A DNA stretch of 64,000 nt from Paracoccus sp. IB05 (GTDB taxonomy: Bacteria > Pseudomonadota > Alphaproteobacteria > Rhodobacterales > Rhodobacteraceae). The translations under genes and the position numbers were made by a program. Below the pieces are notes generated by a model. The model was not told where the DNA came from, did not search any database, and saw only the letters and a list, made by a program, of their open reading frames with translations. The first letter of the stretch is position 1; every line of letters starts with the position of its first letter. Shown here piece after piece: positions 1 to 13,391 of the stretch. The stretch is from assembly GCF_016405985.1 (NCBI RefSeq), contig NZ_JAEFCF010000012.1, positions 49,599 to 113,598 of the forward strand, written 5' to 3'.

Positions 1-1748
1 GCCAGGTCCTGCAGACCAAACAGGCGGGGCTTTTGCGCCAGATCATCCAGCGCGACACCTATGTCTCGGAACGGATCGACGTCGATAAGCAGCTCCTGAC
101 CGAATTCTACCGCTCGCGCGGCTATATCGATTTCCAGGTGCTTGACGCTTCGGCTGAAGTCTCGCGCGAACGCGATGCAAGCTTCGTGACCTTCACCATC
201 CGGGAAGGCCAGCAATATTCCATCGGCGCGATCTCTACCGTGTCCGAGATCGAAGGCGTCGATGCCGCCGAATTCGCGGCGGTGCAGAAGATCCGGGCGG
301 GCCAGACCTGGAGCCCGGCGCTGATCGACAACAATATCGCCCGGATGGAAAACCTCGCCCTGAAAAAAGGGCTGAATTTCGTTCGCGTCGAACCCCGTAT
401 CACCCGGGATGACCGCAATCAGCGTGTCAATATCGAATTCGCGGTGGTGCGTGGCGAGAAGATTTTCGTCGAACGTATCGATATCGAAGGCAATGCCACC
501 ACGCTGGATGAAGTCATCCGCCGTCAGTTCCGCAGCGTTGAAGGCGACCCCTTCAACCAGCGCGAGATCCGTCAGTCGGCGGAACGGATCCGCGCGCTCG
601 GCTTCTTCTCGGATGCGCGGGTCAATGCGGAACCGGGCTCGGCGCCGGACCAGGTGGTCGTGAATGTCGATGTCGATGAACAGCCGACCGGTTCGCTTGG
701 CTTTGGTCTGAGCTATTCGGTGGAATCCGGGGCCGGGATCTCGGTCAATTTCTCGGAATCGAACTTCCTTGGTCGTGGCCAGTCGATTGCGGCCAGTGTC
801 GCAACCACCTCGGACAATCAAAGCTCGTCTTTCTCTTTCACCGAGCCTTCGCTGTTCGGCCGCGATCTGAGCCTTTCCTTCGGCCTGTTCTACCGCACCA
901 CCGATTCGGATTATGCGCTCTACAACACCCGCAGCGCCGGCTTCTCGCTTTCGCTTGGCTTCCCGCTGGGCGAGCAGTCACGTCTCAGCCTGCGTTACCG
1001 GCTCAGCCGGGACGATATCTTCGATCTCGACGCGGATGAATACGACAACAGTACCGTTCCGCCGACGCCGATCTCGCTGCGTTCGCCGATCCTGAAGGAC
1101 GAAGTCAGCCGCGGCGCGCTGACCTCGTCGTCTATCGGCTATACCTATGAATATGACAGCCGCATCACCGGGCTTGATCCGACGCGCGGCCTGTTGTTCC
1201 GCTTTGGCCAGGATATCGGCGGGCTTGGCGGCGATACCAAATTCCTCACCACAACGCTTTTCGCCATGGGCGAGCAGAAGATCTGGAATGAGGAAGTCAC
1301 GATTCGGGCGATTTTCGAAGCCGGGCATCTTCAGGATCTTGGCGATACCGGCACCCGCGTGACCGACCGCTTCTTCCTGCGTGGCAAGATGCGTGGCTTT
1401 GAGCCCAACGGGATCGGCCCGCGTGACGGCACCGATCTCGAAGATGCACTCGGCGGCAATGTCTTTGCAGTGGCGCGGTTCGAATCGGAATTCCCGGTCG
1501 GCCTGCCTGAGGAATATGGCATCATGGGGGCTGCCTTCCTCGATATCGGCTCGGTCTGGAGCCTTACCGACAAAGCCGGCCTTGCCGGGACCATCGATGA
1601 CAGTTTCAAGCCGCGTGTTGCGGTCGGTGTCTCGGTGCTCTGGGATACGCCGGTGGGGCCGCTGCGCTTCAACTTTGCCAAGGCGCTCAAGAAGGAAGAC
1701 TACGATAAAACGCAGTCCTTCGACCTGACCGTTTCGACCAAGTTCTGA
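1..1748 (+). CDS. bamA: BamA outer-membrane assembly factor, 5' truncated
   Basis: The reading frame is open from the window edge (first full codon at base 3), so the N-terminus lies outside. BamA is the central outer-membrane subunit that inserts beta-barrel proteins. About 581 residues are visible. The first ~220 are POTRA repeats (roughly three), with phrases such as FYRSRGYID and GEKIFVERIDIEGN. The rest is the C-terminal beta-barrel, rich in alternating aromatic and polar strands. The conserved barrel lock motif appears as RGKMRGFEPNG at about visible residue 450. The last residue is Phe (STKF), the usual outer-membrane insertion signal. The stop is one base before the ompH start, so the two are co-transcribed. 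Family identity is clear; only the missing start limits the entry. Confidence 0.96.
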   Translation, partial: QVLQTKQAGLLRQIIQRDTYVSERIDVDKQLLTEFYRSRGYIDFQVLDASAEVSRERDASFVTFTIREGQQYSIGAISTVSEIEGVDAAEFAAVQKIRAGQTWSPALIDNNIARMENLALKKGLNFVRVEPRITRDDRNQRVNIEFAVVRGEKIFVERIDIEGNATTLDEVIRRQFRSVEGDPFNQREIRQSAERIRALGFFSDARVNAEPGSAPDQVVVNVDVDEQPTGSLGFGLSYSVESGAGISVNFSESNFLGRGQSIAASVATTSDNQSSSFSFTEPSLFGRDLSLSFGLFYRTTDSDYALYNTRSAGFSLSLGFPLGEQSRLSLRYRLSRDDIFDLDADEYDNSTVPPTPISLRSPILKDEVSRGALTSSSIGYTYEYDSRITGLDPTRGLLFRFGQDIGGLGGDTKFLTTTLFAMGEQKIWNEEVTIRAIFEAGHLQDLGDTGTRVTDRFFLRGKMRGFEPNGIGPRDGTDLEDALGGNVFAVARFESEFPVGLPEEYGIMGAAFLDIGSVWSLTDKAGLAGTIDDSFKPRVAVGVSVLWDTPVGPLRFNFAKALKKEDYDKTQSFDLTVSTKF

Positions 1749-1749
1749 G

Positions 1750-2499
1750 ATGGCGGCGCCGGCGCTCCGGGGGATGATGCTGGCGGGTCTGGCACTGCTG
1801 CCGGTCTGGGCTGGCGTGGCTTTTGCGCAAGACGCCGAAGCCCCTGCGGCATCCGGAGGGGCAGAGACGGCCCCCGACACGGCTGCGGGCGAGGCTGCCA
1901 CGGGCAGTGTTGGCACGGACCCATCTGGCAAGGGCGAGAGTTTCGCACTTTTGACCCTCAACCAGGCGGAGCTCTTTGAGAAATCCGCCTGGGGGAGGGC
2001 TGCAACGAAAGCGGCAGAACAGGCTGCCGCCGAAGTCAGCGCCGAGAACCGCGCCATCGAGGCCGCGCTGGAACAGGAAGAGCGAGACCTGACGGGCAAG
2101 CGCGCCGGCATGACAGCCGAGGCATTCTCGGTTCTGGCGCGCGATTTCGACACCAAGGTCGAGGATTTCCGCCAGTCGCAGGATGCGAAAGTGCGCGCGA
2201 TCAATCGCAAGCTGGACGAGGATCGCAAGGTATTTGTCGACCTCTCTGTGCCGCTGATGGCGGAATTGCTGGATGAATATGGCGCAGTGGCGATCATTGG
2301 CGATGATGTGTTGATTCTCTCGCGTTCCTCGGCGGATGTGACGCAGCGCGCGATTGCCCTGATGGATCAGCGTCTGCCGGCGCCCGTGGCCGCTCCGGCG
2401 GATGGAAAGGGCGAAGGGCAGGGCGCAGAGGGCGGTTCAGACCCCGTGCCTGCGCCGGTTCAGGATCCAGCAGCCGGGACAGCTGCGCCTGCACCGTGA
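1750..2499 (+). CDS. ompH: OmpH/Skp family periplasmic chaperone
   Basis: Skp-type chaperones hold unfolded outer-membrane proteins in the periplasm and hand them to BamA, the gene directly upstream. The 249-residue product has a signal peptide (residues 1-26, hydrophobic core LAGLALLPVWAG, likely cleavage after AFA). A Gln/Glu/Ala/Lys-rich helical stretch from about 65 to 160 fits the Skp tentacle. The C-terminal ~55 residues are Ala/Pro/Gly-rich and probably disordered, which makes the protein longer than E. coli Skp (161 residues). The ATG at 1750 follows the bamA stop by one base, suggesting translational coupling. Sequence conservation in this family is low, so the call rests on context plus architecture. 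Confidence 0.85.
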   Translation: MAAPALRGMMLAGLALLPVWAGVAFAQDAEAPAASGGAETAPDTAAGEAATGSVGTDPSGKGESFALLTLNQAELFEKSAWGRAATKAAEQAAAEVSAENRAIEAALEQEERDLTGKRAGMTAEAFSVLARDFDTKVEDFRQSQDAKVRAINRKLDEDRKVFVDLSVPLMAELLDEYGAVAIIGDDVLILSRSSADVTQRAIALMDQRLPAPVAAPADGKGEGQGAEGGSDPVPAPVQDPAAGTAAPAP

Positions 2500-2630
2500 A
2501 AGCCGAACCGGGGCGGGCGTCCTGGGCGCTCTTTGCCGGCGCTGTTCGCCGGAACTTGCCCCGCAGCTGTCAACTTGGTAGCAGTCGGAAAACCGCGCGA
2601 AACCGCTGCGGATTTCAGCCCTATGTGACA

Positions 2631-2638
2631 GGAGGAGG
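2631..2638 (+). promoter_or_regulatory. Ribosome binding site that decides the fabZ start
   Basis: A doubled Shine-Dalgarno GGAGGAGG ends immediately before an ATG at 2639, which leaves no spacer for that codon. The in-frame ATG at 2648 sits nine bases after the last GGAGG. The downstream ATG is therefore the better start. Confidence 0.6.
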
Positions 2639-2647
2639 ATGCGCCAG

Positions 2648-3121
2648 ATGGATGCCAATACGGAAGCCAGGGCCGTCACCAATGCCGATCTGGATCTGAT
2701 CCAGCGGATTATCCCGCATCGTTACCCGTTTCTGCTGATCGACAAGGTCCGCGATGTGGTGATCAACGAATCCTGCGTCGGCGTGAAATGCGTCACCTAT
2801 AACGAGCCGCAATTCACCGGCCATTTCCCGGGCATGCCGATTTTCCCCGGTGTGATGATCATCGAGGCGATGGCACAGACCTCGGGCGTGCTGGTGGGGC
2901 TCTCGATGGATCTGGTCGACAAGAATGCGAAAGTGTTCTTCATGGGCGTCGACGGTGTGAAATTCCGCCGCAAAGTGGTGCCGGGTGATGTGCTGGAACT
3001 GCATGTGAAAGCGCTGCGTGGCGGCGGCAAAGTGTGGAAATTCTCGGGCCGCGCCACGGTCGATGGTGAGCTGGCCTGTGAGGCTGAATTCACCGCAATG
3101 TTCGACCTGCCAAAGGCCTGA
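2648..3121 (+). CDS. fabZ: 3-hydroxyacyl-ACP dehydratase FabZ
   Basis: FabZ dehydrates (3R)-hydroxyacyl-ACP in fatty acid elongation and competes with LpxA for hydroxymyristoyl-ACP, which explains its place in a lipid A operon. From the chosen ATG the product is 157 residues with a single hot-dog fold. Visible landmarks are [10 protein letters not shown] near residue 24, the catalytic His59 in [11 protein letters not shown], and Glu73 in IIEAMAQ. The gene lies about 150 bases after ompH and three bases before lpxA. The start at 2648 was preferred over 2639 because of Shine-Dalgarno spacing. Confidence 0.95.
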   Translation: MDANTEARAVTNADLDLIQRIIPHRYPFLLIDKVRDVVINESCVGVKCVTYNEPQFTGHFPGMPIFPGVMIIEAMAQTSGVLVGLSMDLVDKNAKVFFMGVDGVKFRRKVVPGDVLELHVKALRGGGKVWKFSGRATVDGELACEAEFTAMFDLPKA

Positions 3122-3124
3122 TCC

Positions 3125-3931
3125 ATGTCCATTCACGGAACCGCCGTCATCCACCCTTCTGCCGTGATCGATGACGGCGCCGTGATTGGCCCTGATTGCT
3201 TTATCGGCCCGTTCAGCGTGGTCGGCCCCGAGGTTACATTGCAGCGCGGGGTCGAGCTGAAATCCCATGCCGTTGTTACCGGTTGGACCGATATCGGCGA
3301 AGAAACCACAATCTGGCCTTTTGCGAGCGTAGGCGAGGTGCCGCAGGATCTGAAATTTAAAGGCGAGCGCACCCGGCTGGAAGTCGGCGCCCGCTGCCGC
3401 ATCCGCGAAGGCGCCACGCTGAACACCGGCACCGAAGGCGGTGGCGGAGTGACGCGCGTTGGCGATGATTGCCTGCTGATGACCGGCGTCCACATCGGCC
3501 ATGATGCGATTGTCGGCAATCGGGTGGTGATGGCGAATAATGTCGCCATCGCCGGTCATTGCCATATCGGCGATGATGTGGTGATCGGCGGTCTGTCGGG
3601 GATCCACCAGTTTGTCCGCATCGGGCGCGGCGCGATCATCGGCGCGGTGACGATGGTCACCAATGACGTGATTCCCTATGGCCTCGTCCAGGCCCCGCGC
3701 GGCGAGCTGGACGGGCTGAACCTTGTCGGGCTGAAGCGGCGCGGCGTCACCCGGGCCGAAATCACCCAGCTGCGCGCCGCCTTCCAGATGCTGGCCCAGG
3801 GCGAGGGCACCTTCCATGACCGCGCCGAGCGTCTCGCGGAAGATTTCGACGCCGTCCATGTGCGCGAGATCAGCGAGTTCATCCTCTCGGCCAGCGACCG
3901 GTCGTTCCTGACGCCGAAAGGCGCGAAATGA
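3125..3931 (+). CDS. lpxA: UDP-N-acetylglucosamine acyltransferase LpxA
   Basis: LpxA carries out the first step of lipid A synthesis, transferring an R-3-hydroxyacyl chain from ACP to UDP-GlcNAc. The 268-residue protein has left-handed beta-helix hexapeptide repeats over about residues 1-185, for example VIHPSAVIDDGAVIGP. The expected catalytic His is His126 in GVHIGHDAIVG. The conserved LVGLKRRG begins the helical C-terminal domain. The start lies three bases after the fabZ stop. The stop overlaps lpxI by four bases (ATGA), the usual sign of coupled translation. Confidence 0.97.
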   Translation: MSIHGTAVIHPSAVIDDGAVIGPDCFIGPFSVVGPEVTLQRGVELKSHAVVTGWTDIGEETTIWPFASVGEVPQDLKFKGERTRLEVGARCRIREGATLNTGTEGGGGVTRVGDDCLLMTGVHIGHDAIVGNRVVMANNVAIAGHCHIGDDVVIGGLSGIHQFVRIGRGAIIGAVTMVTNDVIPYGLVQAPRGELDGLNLVGLKRRGVTRAEITQLRAAFQMLAQGEGTFHDRAERLAEDFDAVHVREISEFILSASDRSFLTPKGAK

Positions 3932-4749
3932 GCGTCGCGATCATTGCCGGGCGTGGTGCGCTGCCTGCCGCGCTGGCGCAGGCGGCGCCCATGCGCCCTT
4001 TTGTGGCCACGCTGGATGGGTTCCCCCCCGAAGGGCTGGTGCCCGATCTGACCTTCCGGATCGAACGCCTCTACCCGTTCTTTGCCGCTTTGCATGAGGC
4101 GGGGATCACCGCCGTCTGTTTCGCCGGCGCCGTGCAGCGCCCGCGGCTTGACCCGGCGCTGTTTGACCCGATCACCGCCGGTATCGTGCCGCGTCTGATG
4201 GCCTCCCTGGCCCAGGGCGATGATGCGACGTTGCGCGAAGTGATCGCGCTGTTTGAAGAAGACGGGTTTTCGGTGATCGGCGCCTCCGGTCTTGCGCCCG
4301 CTCTGGTGCCGCAAGCCGGGTTTTATGCCGGCGAGGTTCAGCCCCGCGACCGCCAGGATGCGGCGCGCGCCGCGCTGATCGCCGAGGCGCTTGGCCGGGT
4401 CGATGTTGGCCAGGGCTGTGTCGTGCAACAGGGGCTCTGCCTTGCGACCGAGACACTGGCCGGGACCGACGCGATGCTGGCGGGCGTGGCTGCCTTGCCT
4501 GCCGGGCTGCGACCCGAGGCCCCGCGCGGGCGCGGGCTGCTCTATAAGGCGCCAAAACCGCTGCAGGACCGCCGTATTGATCTGCCGGCGCTTGGGCCGG
4601 TCACCGTGGCTCAGGTCGCTCAGGCCGGTCTGGGCGGCATTGTCTGGGAGGCCGGCGGCGTGATCTGCCTCGACCTGCCCGCAATGCAGGCGGCGGCGCG
4701 GGAGGCAGGGCTTTTCCTCTGGGCCCGTCAGCCCGGAGAACCCGCGTGA
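3928..4749 (+). CDS. lpxI: UDP-2,3-diacylglucosamine pyrophosphatase LpxI
   Basis: LpxI (formerly DUF1009) hydrolyses UDP-2,3-diacylglucosamine to lipid X. It replaces the unrelated LpxH of enterobacteria in many alphaproteobacteria. The 273-residue protein starts MSVAIIAGRGALP, the family's N-terminal loop, and carries the C-terminal signature KPLQDRRIDLPALGP. It overlaps lpxA by four bases and lpxB by four bases, so all three are one translationally coupled block for consecutive pathway steps. No lpxH-like gene is seen in the window. Confidence 0.93.
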   Translation: MSVAIIAGRGALPAALAQAAPMRPFVATLDGFPPEGLVPDLTFRIERLYPFFAALHEAGITAVCFAGAVQRPRLDPALFDPITAGIVPRLMASLAQGDDATLREVIALFEEDGFSVIGASGLAPALVPQAGFYAGEVQPRDRQDAARAALIAEALGRVDVGQGCVVQQGLCLATETLAGTDAMLAGVAALPAGLRPEAPRGRGLLYKAPKPLQDRRIDLPALGPVTVAQVAQAGLGGIVWEAGGVICLDLPAMQAAAREAGLFLWARQPGEPA

Positions 4750-5912
4750 AATTCATCCTGATCGCCGGAGAGCCCTCGGGCGACCGGCTCGGGGCCGCGC
4801 TGATGGCCGGGCTGAAGGCGCTGCTGCCCGAGGCGCGGTTCGAAGGGGTCGGTGGGCCGGCCATGCAGGCCGAGGGGCTGGAAAGCGCCTTTCCGATGGA
4901 AGAGCTCTCGGTCATGGGCATTGCCGAGATATTGCCGAAATATTTCCATCTCAAACGGCGGATCCGGCAATGCGCTGACCTGGTGCTGGCTGAGCGACCG
5001 GCGGCCCTGATCACCATCGACAGCCCGGATTTCTGCCTGCGCGTGGCGCGGATTGTGAAAGAGGCCGCGCCGGAAATCCCCACGATCCATTATGTCGCGC
5101 CCTCTGTCTGGGCCTGGCGCCCGGGCCGCGCCGCAAAGATGGCGGGGGTGATCGATCATGTGCTGGCGCTTTTACCCTTTGAGCCGCCCTATATGGAAGC
5201 CGCCGGGATGAGCTGCGATTTTGTGGGCCATCCGGTGGTCTCTGAACCGGTGGCCAGCGCGGCAGAGGCAAGGGCATTCCGTGCCGCGCATGGCATTGCC
5301 CCCGATGCGCCGCTGCTTGCCGTTCTGCCCGGATCGCGCCGGGGCGAGGTCAGCCGGCTTCTGCCGCCGTTTGGCGAAACGGTTGCTGGCCTGGCCGCGT
5401 CATGCCCTGGCCTGCGGGTGATCCTGCCAACGCCGACCCATCTGATGCCGGTCGTGTCAGAAGCGGTTGCAGGCTGGGCCGGCGCGCCGGTCATCCTCCG
5501 GTCCCCCGATGTCGCAACCCGCACTGCTGCCTTCGCCGCAGCAGATGCCGCACTGGCCGCATCCGGCACGGTCAGCCTGGAACTGGCGGCGCAGGATTGC
5601 CCGATGGTGATCGCCTATGACATGGCGCCGCTGACGCTCTGGCTGATGCGGCGGATGATCCGGATCGATACCGTGACCCTCGTCAATCTCGTCTCCGGGA
5701 CCCGGACGGTGCCCGAATTCATCGGCCGCGATTGCCGCGCGCCAAAGCTTATCCCGGCGCTGACCGCGCTTCTTTCGGGAAAATCAAAAGGGCAGGAGGC
5801 AGCAATGCGCCTGACAATGGAGCGGCTCGGTCATGGCAGGGAGGCCCCCGGGTTGCGCGCCGCGCGCTCTGTTCAGACGTTTTTGCGGTTTGATGCCGCG
5901 CAACTGCGCTGA
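4746..5912 (+). CDS. lpxB: Lipid-A-disaccharide synthase LpxB
   Basis: LpxB is a GT19 glycosyltransferase that condenses lipid X with UDP-2,3-diacylglucosamine to form the lipid A disaccharide at the inner membrane. The 388-residue product is of normal length and begins with IAGEPSGDRLGAALM. Further landmarks are GGPAMQAEG, VAPSVWAWRPGRA and LAVLPGSRRGE. It is the last gene of the envelope operon. A strong hairpin 18 bases after its stop separates it from convergent mnmA. Confidence 0.97.
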   Translation: MKFILIAGEPSGDRLGAALMAGLKALLPEARFEGVGGPAMQAEGLESAFPMEELSVMGIAEILPKYFHLKRRIRQCADLVLAERPAALITIDSPDFCLRVARIVKEAAPEIPTIHYVAPSVWAWRPGRAAKMAGVIDHVLALLPFEPPYMEAAGMSCDFVGHPVVSEPVASAAEARAFRAAHGIAPDAPLLAVLPGSRRGEVSRLLPPFGETVAGLAASCPGLRVILPTPTHLMPVVSEAVAGWAGAPVILRSPDVATRTAAFAAADAALAASGTVSLELAAQDCPMVIAYDMAPLTLWLMRRMIRIDTVTLVNLVSGTRTVPEFIGRDCRAPKLIPALTALLSGKSKGQEAAMRLTMERLGHGREAPGLRAARSVQTFLRFDAAQLR

Positions 5913-5929
5913 CGCGCATGCCTCCGGCG

Positions 5930-5986
5930 GGGATATTTAAGGACAGAAAATGAATCTGTTTGCTATTTTCTGTCCTTAAATATCCC
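5930..5986. terminator. Bidirectional hairpin terminator, copy 1 of a dispersed repeat family
   Basis: Perfect 22-base inverted arms (5930-5951 and 5965-5986) surround a 13-base loop. The left arm starts GGGATATTTAAGGACAG and the flank reads GCCTCCGGCGG. It lies between the convergent lpxB and mnmA genes and can end transcription from both sides. A near-identical copy is at 21437-21490. Confidence 0.8.
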
Positions 5987-6034
5987 GGGGGTGAGGCTCC
6001 TTATGGAGCCGAGGGGGCAGTGCCCCCTCTCTGT

Positions 6035-7174
6035 TCAGCGCCCGCGCCAGATCCAGCCGCCGCCATAGATGCGGCTGCCCTCGTTGGCATAGAATACGCA
6101 GGCCTGGCCGGGGCTGACGCCATCTTCCGGCTCGATCAGCTCCACTTCGGCTTCTGTCGCAGAGACCGGTCGGATGATTGCCGGGCGCGGCGCGCGGGTG
6201 GAGCGCACCCTTGTCAGCACATGCCATTCCGGCTGGCTCTCAAACGGCGCATCGCCCAGCCAGTTGATTTCCCGCACCGGGATCACCCGGGTCGAGAGCG
6301 CCTCTTTTGGCCCGACGATAACCCGGCGGTTTTCCGCATCAAGCTTCACCACATAAAGCGGCTCGCCGAGCCCCCCGATCCCCAGACCTTTGCGCTGACC
6401 GATCGTGTAATGGATCACGCCACGATGCTCACCCAGCACCTGGCCCGAGAGATCGACGATCTCGCCGGGCGAGGCCGCATCGGGCCGCAGCTTCTCGATC
6501 ACGCTGGCATAATTGCCGTTCGGGACAAAACAGATGTCCTGGCTGTCGGGCTTGTCGGCCACCGGCAGACCATATTTTGTCGCCAGGGCCCGGGTCTCTG
6601 CCTTGGACTGCAGATGGCCCAGCGGGAAGCGCAGGTAAGAGAGCTGCTCCGGCGTGGTCGAGAACAGGAAATAGCTCTGATCGCGATTCGGATCGGCGGC
6701 CGAATGCAGCTCCGGCCCGGCGCCGCCCAGTTTGCGCTGGATGTAATGACCGGTCGCCATGCAATCAGCGTCCAGCTCTCTCGCGGTGGCGAGCAGGTCC
6801 TTGAATTTCACCCGCTCATTGCAGCGGATGCAGGGCACAGGGGTGGCGCCAGCCAGGTAGGCCTCGGCGAATTCCTCGATCACCGCCTCGCGGAAGGTGT
6901 TCTCGTAATCCAGCACATAATGCGGGAAGCCCATTGTCTCGGCCACCCGCCGCGCGTCATGGATGTCGCGCCCGGCACAGCAGGCGCCTTTCTTTGCCAG
7001 CGCCGCCCCGTGATCATAGAGCTGGAGCGTCACGCCGACGACATCATAGCCCTCTTCCTTCAGCATCGCCGCCACGACAGAGCTGTCGACGCCGCCCGAC
7101 ATGGCGACGACCACGCGGGTATCTTGTGGGGCCCGGTCAAAGCCGAGCGAGTTGAGCCTGGTATCAAAGGGCAT
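6035..7174 (-). CDS. mnmA: tRNA-specific 2-thiouridylase MnmA
   Basis: MnmA installs the 2-thio group on U34 of Lys, Glu and Gln tRNAs, using ATP and relayed sulfur. The PP-loop SGGVDSS lies at residues 26-32. The first catalytic Cys is expected near PCIRCN and the second in DSQDICF. GHYI and the C-terminal beta-barrel region follow. I chose the ATG at 7174 ([12 protein letters not shown], 379 residues) because it gives the usual short N-terminus; an in-frame ATG at 7258 would add 28 residues with no family resemblance. The gene is divergent from sciP and convergent with lpxB. Confidence 0.95.
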   Translation of the reverse strand: MPFDTRLNSLGFDRAPQDTRVVVAMSGGVDSSVVAAMLKEEGYDVVGVTLQLYDHGAALAKKGACCAGRDIHDARRVAETMGFPHYVLDYENTFREAVIEEFAEAYLAGATPVPCIRCNERVKFKDLLATARELDADCMATGHYIQRKLGGAGPELHSAADPNRDQSYFLFSTTPEQLSYLRFPLGHLQSKAETRALATKYGLPVADKPDSQDICFVPNGNYASVIEKLRPDAASPGEIVDLSGQVLGEHRGVIHYTIGQRKGLGIGGLGEPLYVVKLDAENRRVIVGPKEALSTRVIPVREINWLGDAPFESQPEWHVLTRVRSTRAPRPAIIRPVSATEAEVELIEPEDGVSPGQACVFYANEGSRIYGGGWIWRGR

Positions 7175-7329
7175 GGCAGTGTCGGGGCATGGGAGGGTCG
7201 CCGATGGGGAACGGATCCGGATTAGTCCGGAATATATGAAAATCTTTCCTACTCTCAAGGTGCGGGTTCAGCAATGTTTAAGCGTAACTGGTCAAATCTG
7301 CCTGAACCAGACAGCGAACGGAAACCGCG

Positions 7330-7608
7330 ATGTATCTCAGACGAGTTGACGGCCCGAGGCAGGTGACCTTGCCGGATGGCTCCATTCTGACCCGGGCGGA
7401 TCTGCCCGCGCCAGAGACGAGCCGCTGGGTTGCCAGCCGCAAGGCGACGGTTGTACGGGCTGTGGCCCATGGGCTGATTACGGCCGAAGAGGCGCGGGAG
7501 CGATATTCGCTGTCAGAAGAGGAATTCCGGCTTTGGTGTGACGCTGTGGAAAAACACGGAGAGAAGGCGCTGAAAGTGACGTCTATTCAAAAATTCAGAC
7601 AACTTTAG
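7330..7608 (+). CDS. sciP: SciP (DUF1153), small CtrA inhibitory protein
   Basis: In Caulobacter SciP binds DNA and CtrA and represses CtrA-activated promoters. This 92-residue protein has the family hallmarks: LRRVDGPRQVTLPDGS at the N-terminus, then a helix-turn-helix-like block with WVASRKATVVRAV, GLITAEEA and YSLSEEEFRLW. The next gene is ctrA, so regulator and antagonist are neighbours, separated by 111 bases that contain CtrA-box-like sequence. The ATG at 7330 follows a weak ACGGA. Function is inferred from the family. Confidence 0.88.
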   Translation: MYLRRVDGPRQVTLPDGSILTRADLPAPETSRWVASRKATVVRAVAHGLITAEEARERYSLSEEEFRLWCDAVEKHGEKALKVTSIQKFRQL

Positions 7609-7644
7609 ATTGTATTGGAATTTCTCTCTGGCAATCTGTGCGTG

Positions 7645-7683
7645 GTAACCATGCATTAACCAGGGGATGCGAGTGTCGTTAAC
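7645..7683 (+). promoter_or_regulatory. Probable CtrA-binding sites upstream of ctrA
   Basis: GTAA (7645-7648), a seven-base spacer and TTAA (7656-7659) match the CtrA consensus TTAA-N7-TTAA at seven of eight specified bases. A second motif, GTTAAC, lies at 7678-7683. Both fall within 75 bases of the ctrA ATG, the usual place for autoregulation. No experiment supports this here. Confidence 0.5.
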
Positions 7684-7719
7684 GAAAATGACCTGACAGC
7701 CCGGACCGGAGATTTCCAT

Positions 7720-8433
7720 ATGCGTATTTTACTTGTCGAAGACGATCCAACAACATCGCGCAGTATCGAACTGATGCTGACCCATGCCAACCTGAATGTC
7801 TATTGCACCGATATGGGCGAGGATGGGATAGATCTCGCCCGCCTCTATGATTACGACCTGATCCTGCTTGATCTCAATCTGCCTGATATGAGCGGGCATG
7901 AGGTTCTGCGCCAGATCAGGCTCGCGCGGGTGGAAACGCCGATCCTGATCCTGTCCGGATCGGACGATACCGAGAGCAAACTCAGGGGTTTTGGCTTTGG
8001 CGCCGATGATTATCTGACCAAACCTTTCCATCGCGAAGAACTGGTGGCGCGGATCCATGCGATCATCCGCCGCTCAAAAGGACATAGCCAGTCCACGATC
8101 CGGACCGGGCTGATCACGGTTAATCTCGATGCCAAAACCGTTGAATCCGAAGGAAAGGCCGTTCATCTGACCGGCAAGGAATATCAGATGCTTGAGCTGC
8201 TTTCGCTGCGCAAGGGAACCACTCTGACAAAAGAGATGTTTCTTAATCATCTTTATGGCGGCATGGATGAGCCGGAGCTTAAAATCATTGATGTGTTTAT
8301 TTGCAAATTGCGCAAGAAACTGAGCGAAGCCACCGGCGGCGAAAGCTATATCGAGACCGTCTGGGGGCGCGGATATGTGCTGCGCGATCCGGAAGGGGAC
8401 CGCAGCGACGGACGGCTCGCGGCAACGGCCTGA
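7720..8433 (+). CDS. ctrA: Cell-cycle response regulator CtrA
   Basis: CtrA is an OmpR-type response regulator. It controls cell-cycle genes in Caulobacter, and motility and gene transfer agent genes in several Rhodobacteraceae. The receiver domain (about 1-120) has the acidic pocket VEDD and phospho-acceptor Asp in [13 protein letters not shown], with the switch Lys in DDYLTKPF. The C-terminal winged helix (about 125-228) contains [23 protein letters not shown] and GRGYVLRDP, which are nearly invariant in CtrA. The length of 237 residues is typical, with a short variable tail. Start ATG 7720 follows CGGAG. Confidence 0.96.
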   Translation: MRILLVEDDPTTSRSIELMLTHANLNVYCTDMGEDGIDLARLYDYDLILLDLNLPDMSGHEVLRQIRLARVETPILILSGSDDTESKLRGFGFGADDYLTKPFHREELVARIHAIIRRSKGHSQSTIRTGLITVNLDAKTVESEGKAVHLTGKEYQMLELLSLRKGTTLTKEMFLNHLYGGMDEPELKIIDVFICKLRKKLSEATGGESYIETVWGRGYVLRDPEGDRSDGRLAATA

Positions 8434-8544
8434 TCGGGCACGCACCAGATTTGCCCGGGCAAGGCCGCTGTCCTGCGCTCGCGGAGTGACGGGGTTCGGC
8501 ACGGCTGAGCCGGTGCCAGGCGCGTGAGGTGCTTTACCTCCTGA

Positions 8545-12956
<4,412 letters not shown>

Positions 12957-13106
12957 ACCCGTATTCGGGGGCGTGGAGGCAGCCTCTGCATAAGGTACAA
13001 CACCTGATACCTGTTATGTTCCCTAATGTTCTACTTTAGTTCTTTACAACTCATGAATCATATGAGAACAATAGGGCAACAAAACAGAGAGCAGGAGGAA
13101 GTGAAG

Positions 13107-13229
13107 ATGATCGCCCGACTGAAAGCCGTTCGCCGCAGCGCAGATATCCGTGCGGCCGAGGATATTCTTGGCGTCGTCGCCCTCTTCGCGCTTTTGTTTG
13201 TTGCCCTCGCGCTGCCCGTCGCTGGTTAA
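13107..13229 (+). CDS. 40-residue single-pass membrane microprotein, function unknown
   Basis: A clear Shine-Dalgarno AGGAGG (13093-13098) sits eight bases before ATG 13107. The 40-residue product has a basic amphipathic N-terminus (MIARLKAVRRSADIR), the phrase AAEDILG, then about 20 hydrophobic residues (VVALFALLFVALALPV) ending in a Gly just before the stop. One transmembrane helix with a cytoplasmic positive N-terminus is the natural reading. It has its own ~150-base upstream region and a strong terminator 125 bases downstream, so it looks like a free-standing unit. An in-frame upstream ATG at 13056 lacks a comparable ribosome site. I do not recognise the family. Confidence 0.6.
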   Translation: MIARLKAVRRSADIRAAEDILGVVALFALLFVALALPVAG

Positions 13230-13353
13230 GCGCATCCGAGTTTCTGCCTGCGGTCTGACCCCTGACATGCACCGGCCTTCTCTGTCCCGATCCGAAGGCC
13301 CCTGATCTGCACCTGTCCCGCAGATCCCCGCATGTCCCAGACACGCTTGACTT

Positions 13354-13391
13354 CCGCCGCCGTCGCATCCCGACGCGCGGCGGTTTTTTTT
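13354..13391 (+). terminator. Strong rho-independent terminator
   Basis: A GC-rich stem (left arm CCGCCGCCGTCG, loop CATCC, right arm CGACGCGCGGCGG with one bulge) is followed by eight T residues at 13384-13391. It ends the microprotein unit on the plus strand. The T tract overlaps the stop codon of the convergent scaffold gene. Confidence 0.85.

Noticed and set aside
13018..13031. LexA-like direct repeat GTTC-N6-GTTC downstream of recG
   Set aside because: The alphaproteobacterial LexA box needs a seven-base spacer (GTTC-N7-GTTC); this one has six, and the gene downstream is not a known SOS gene.
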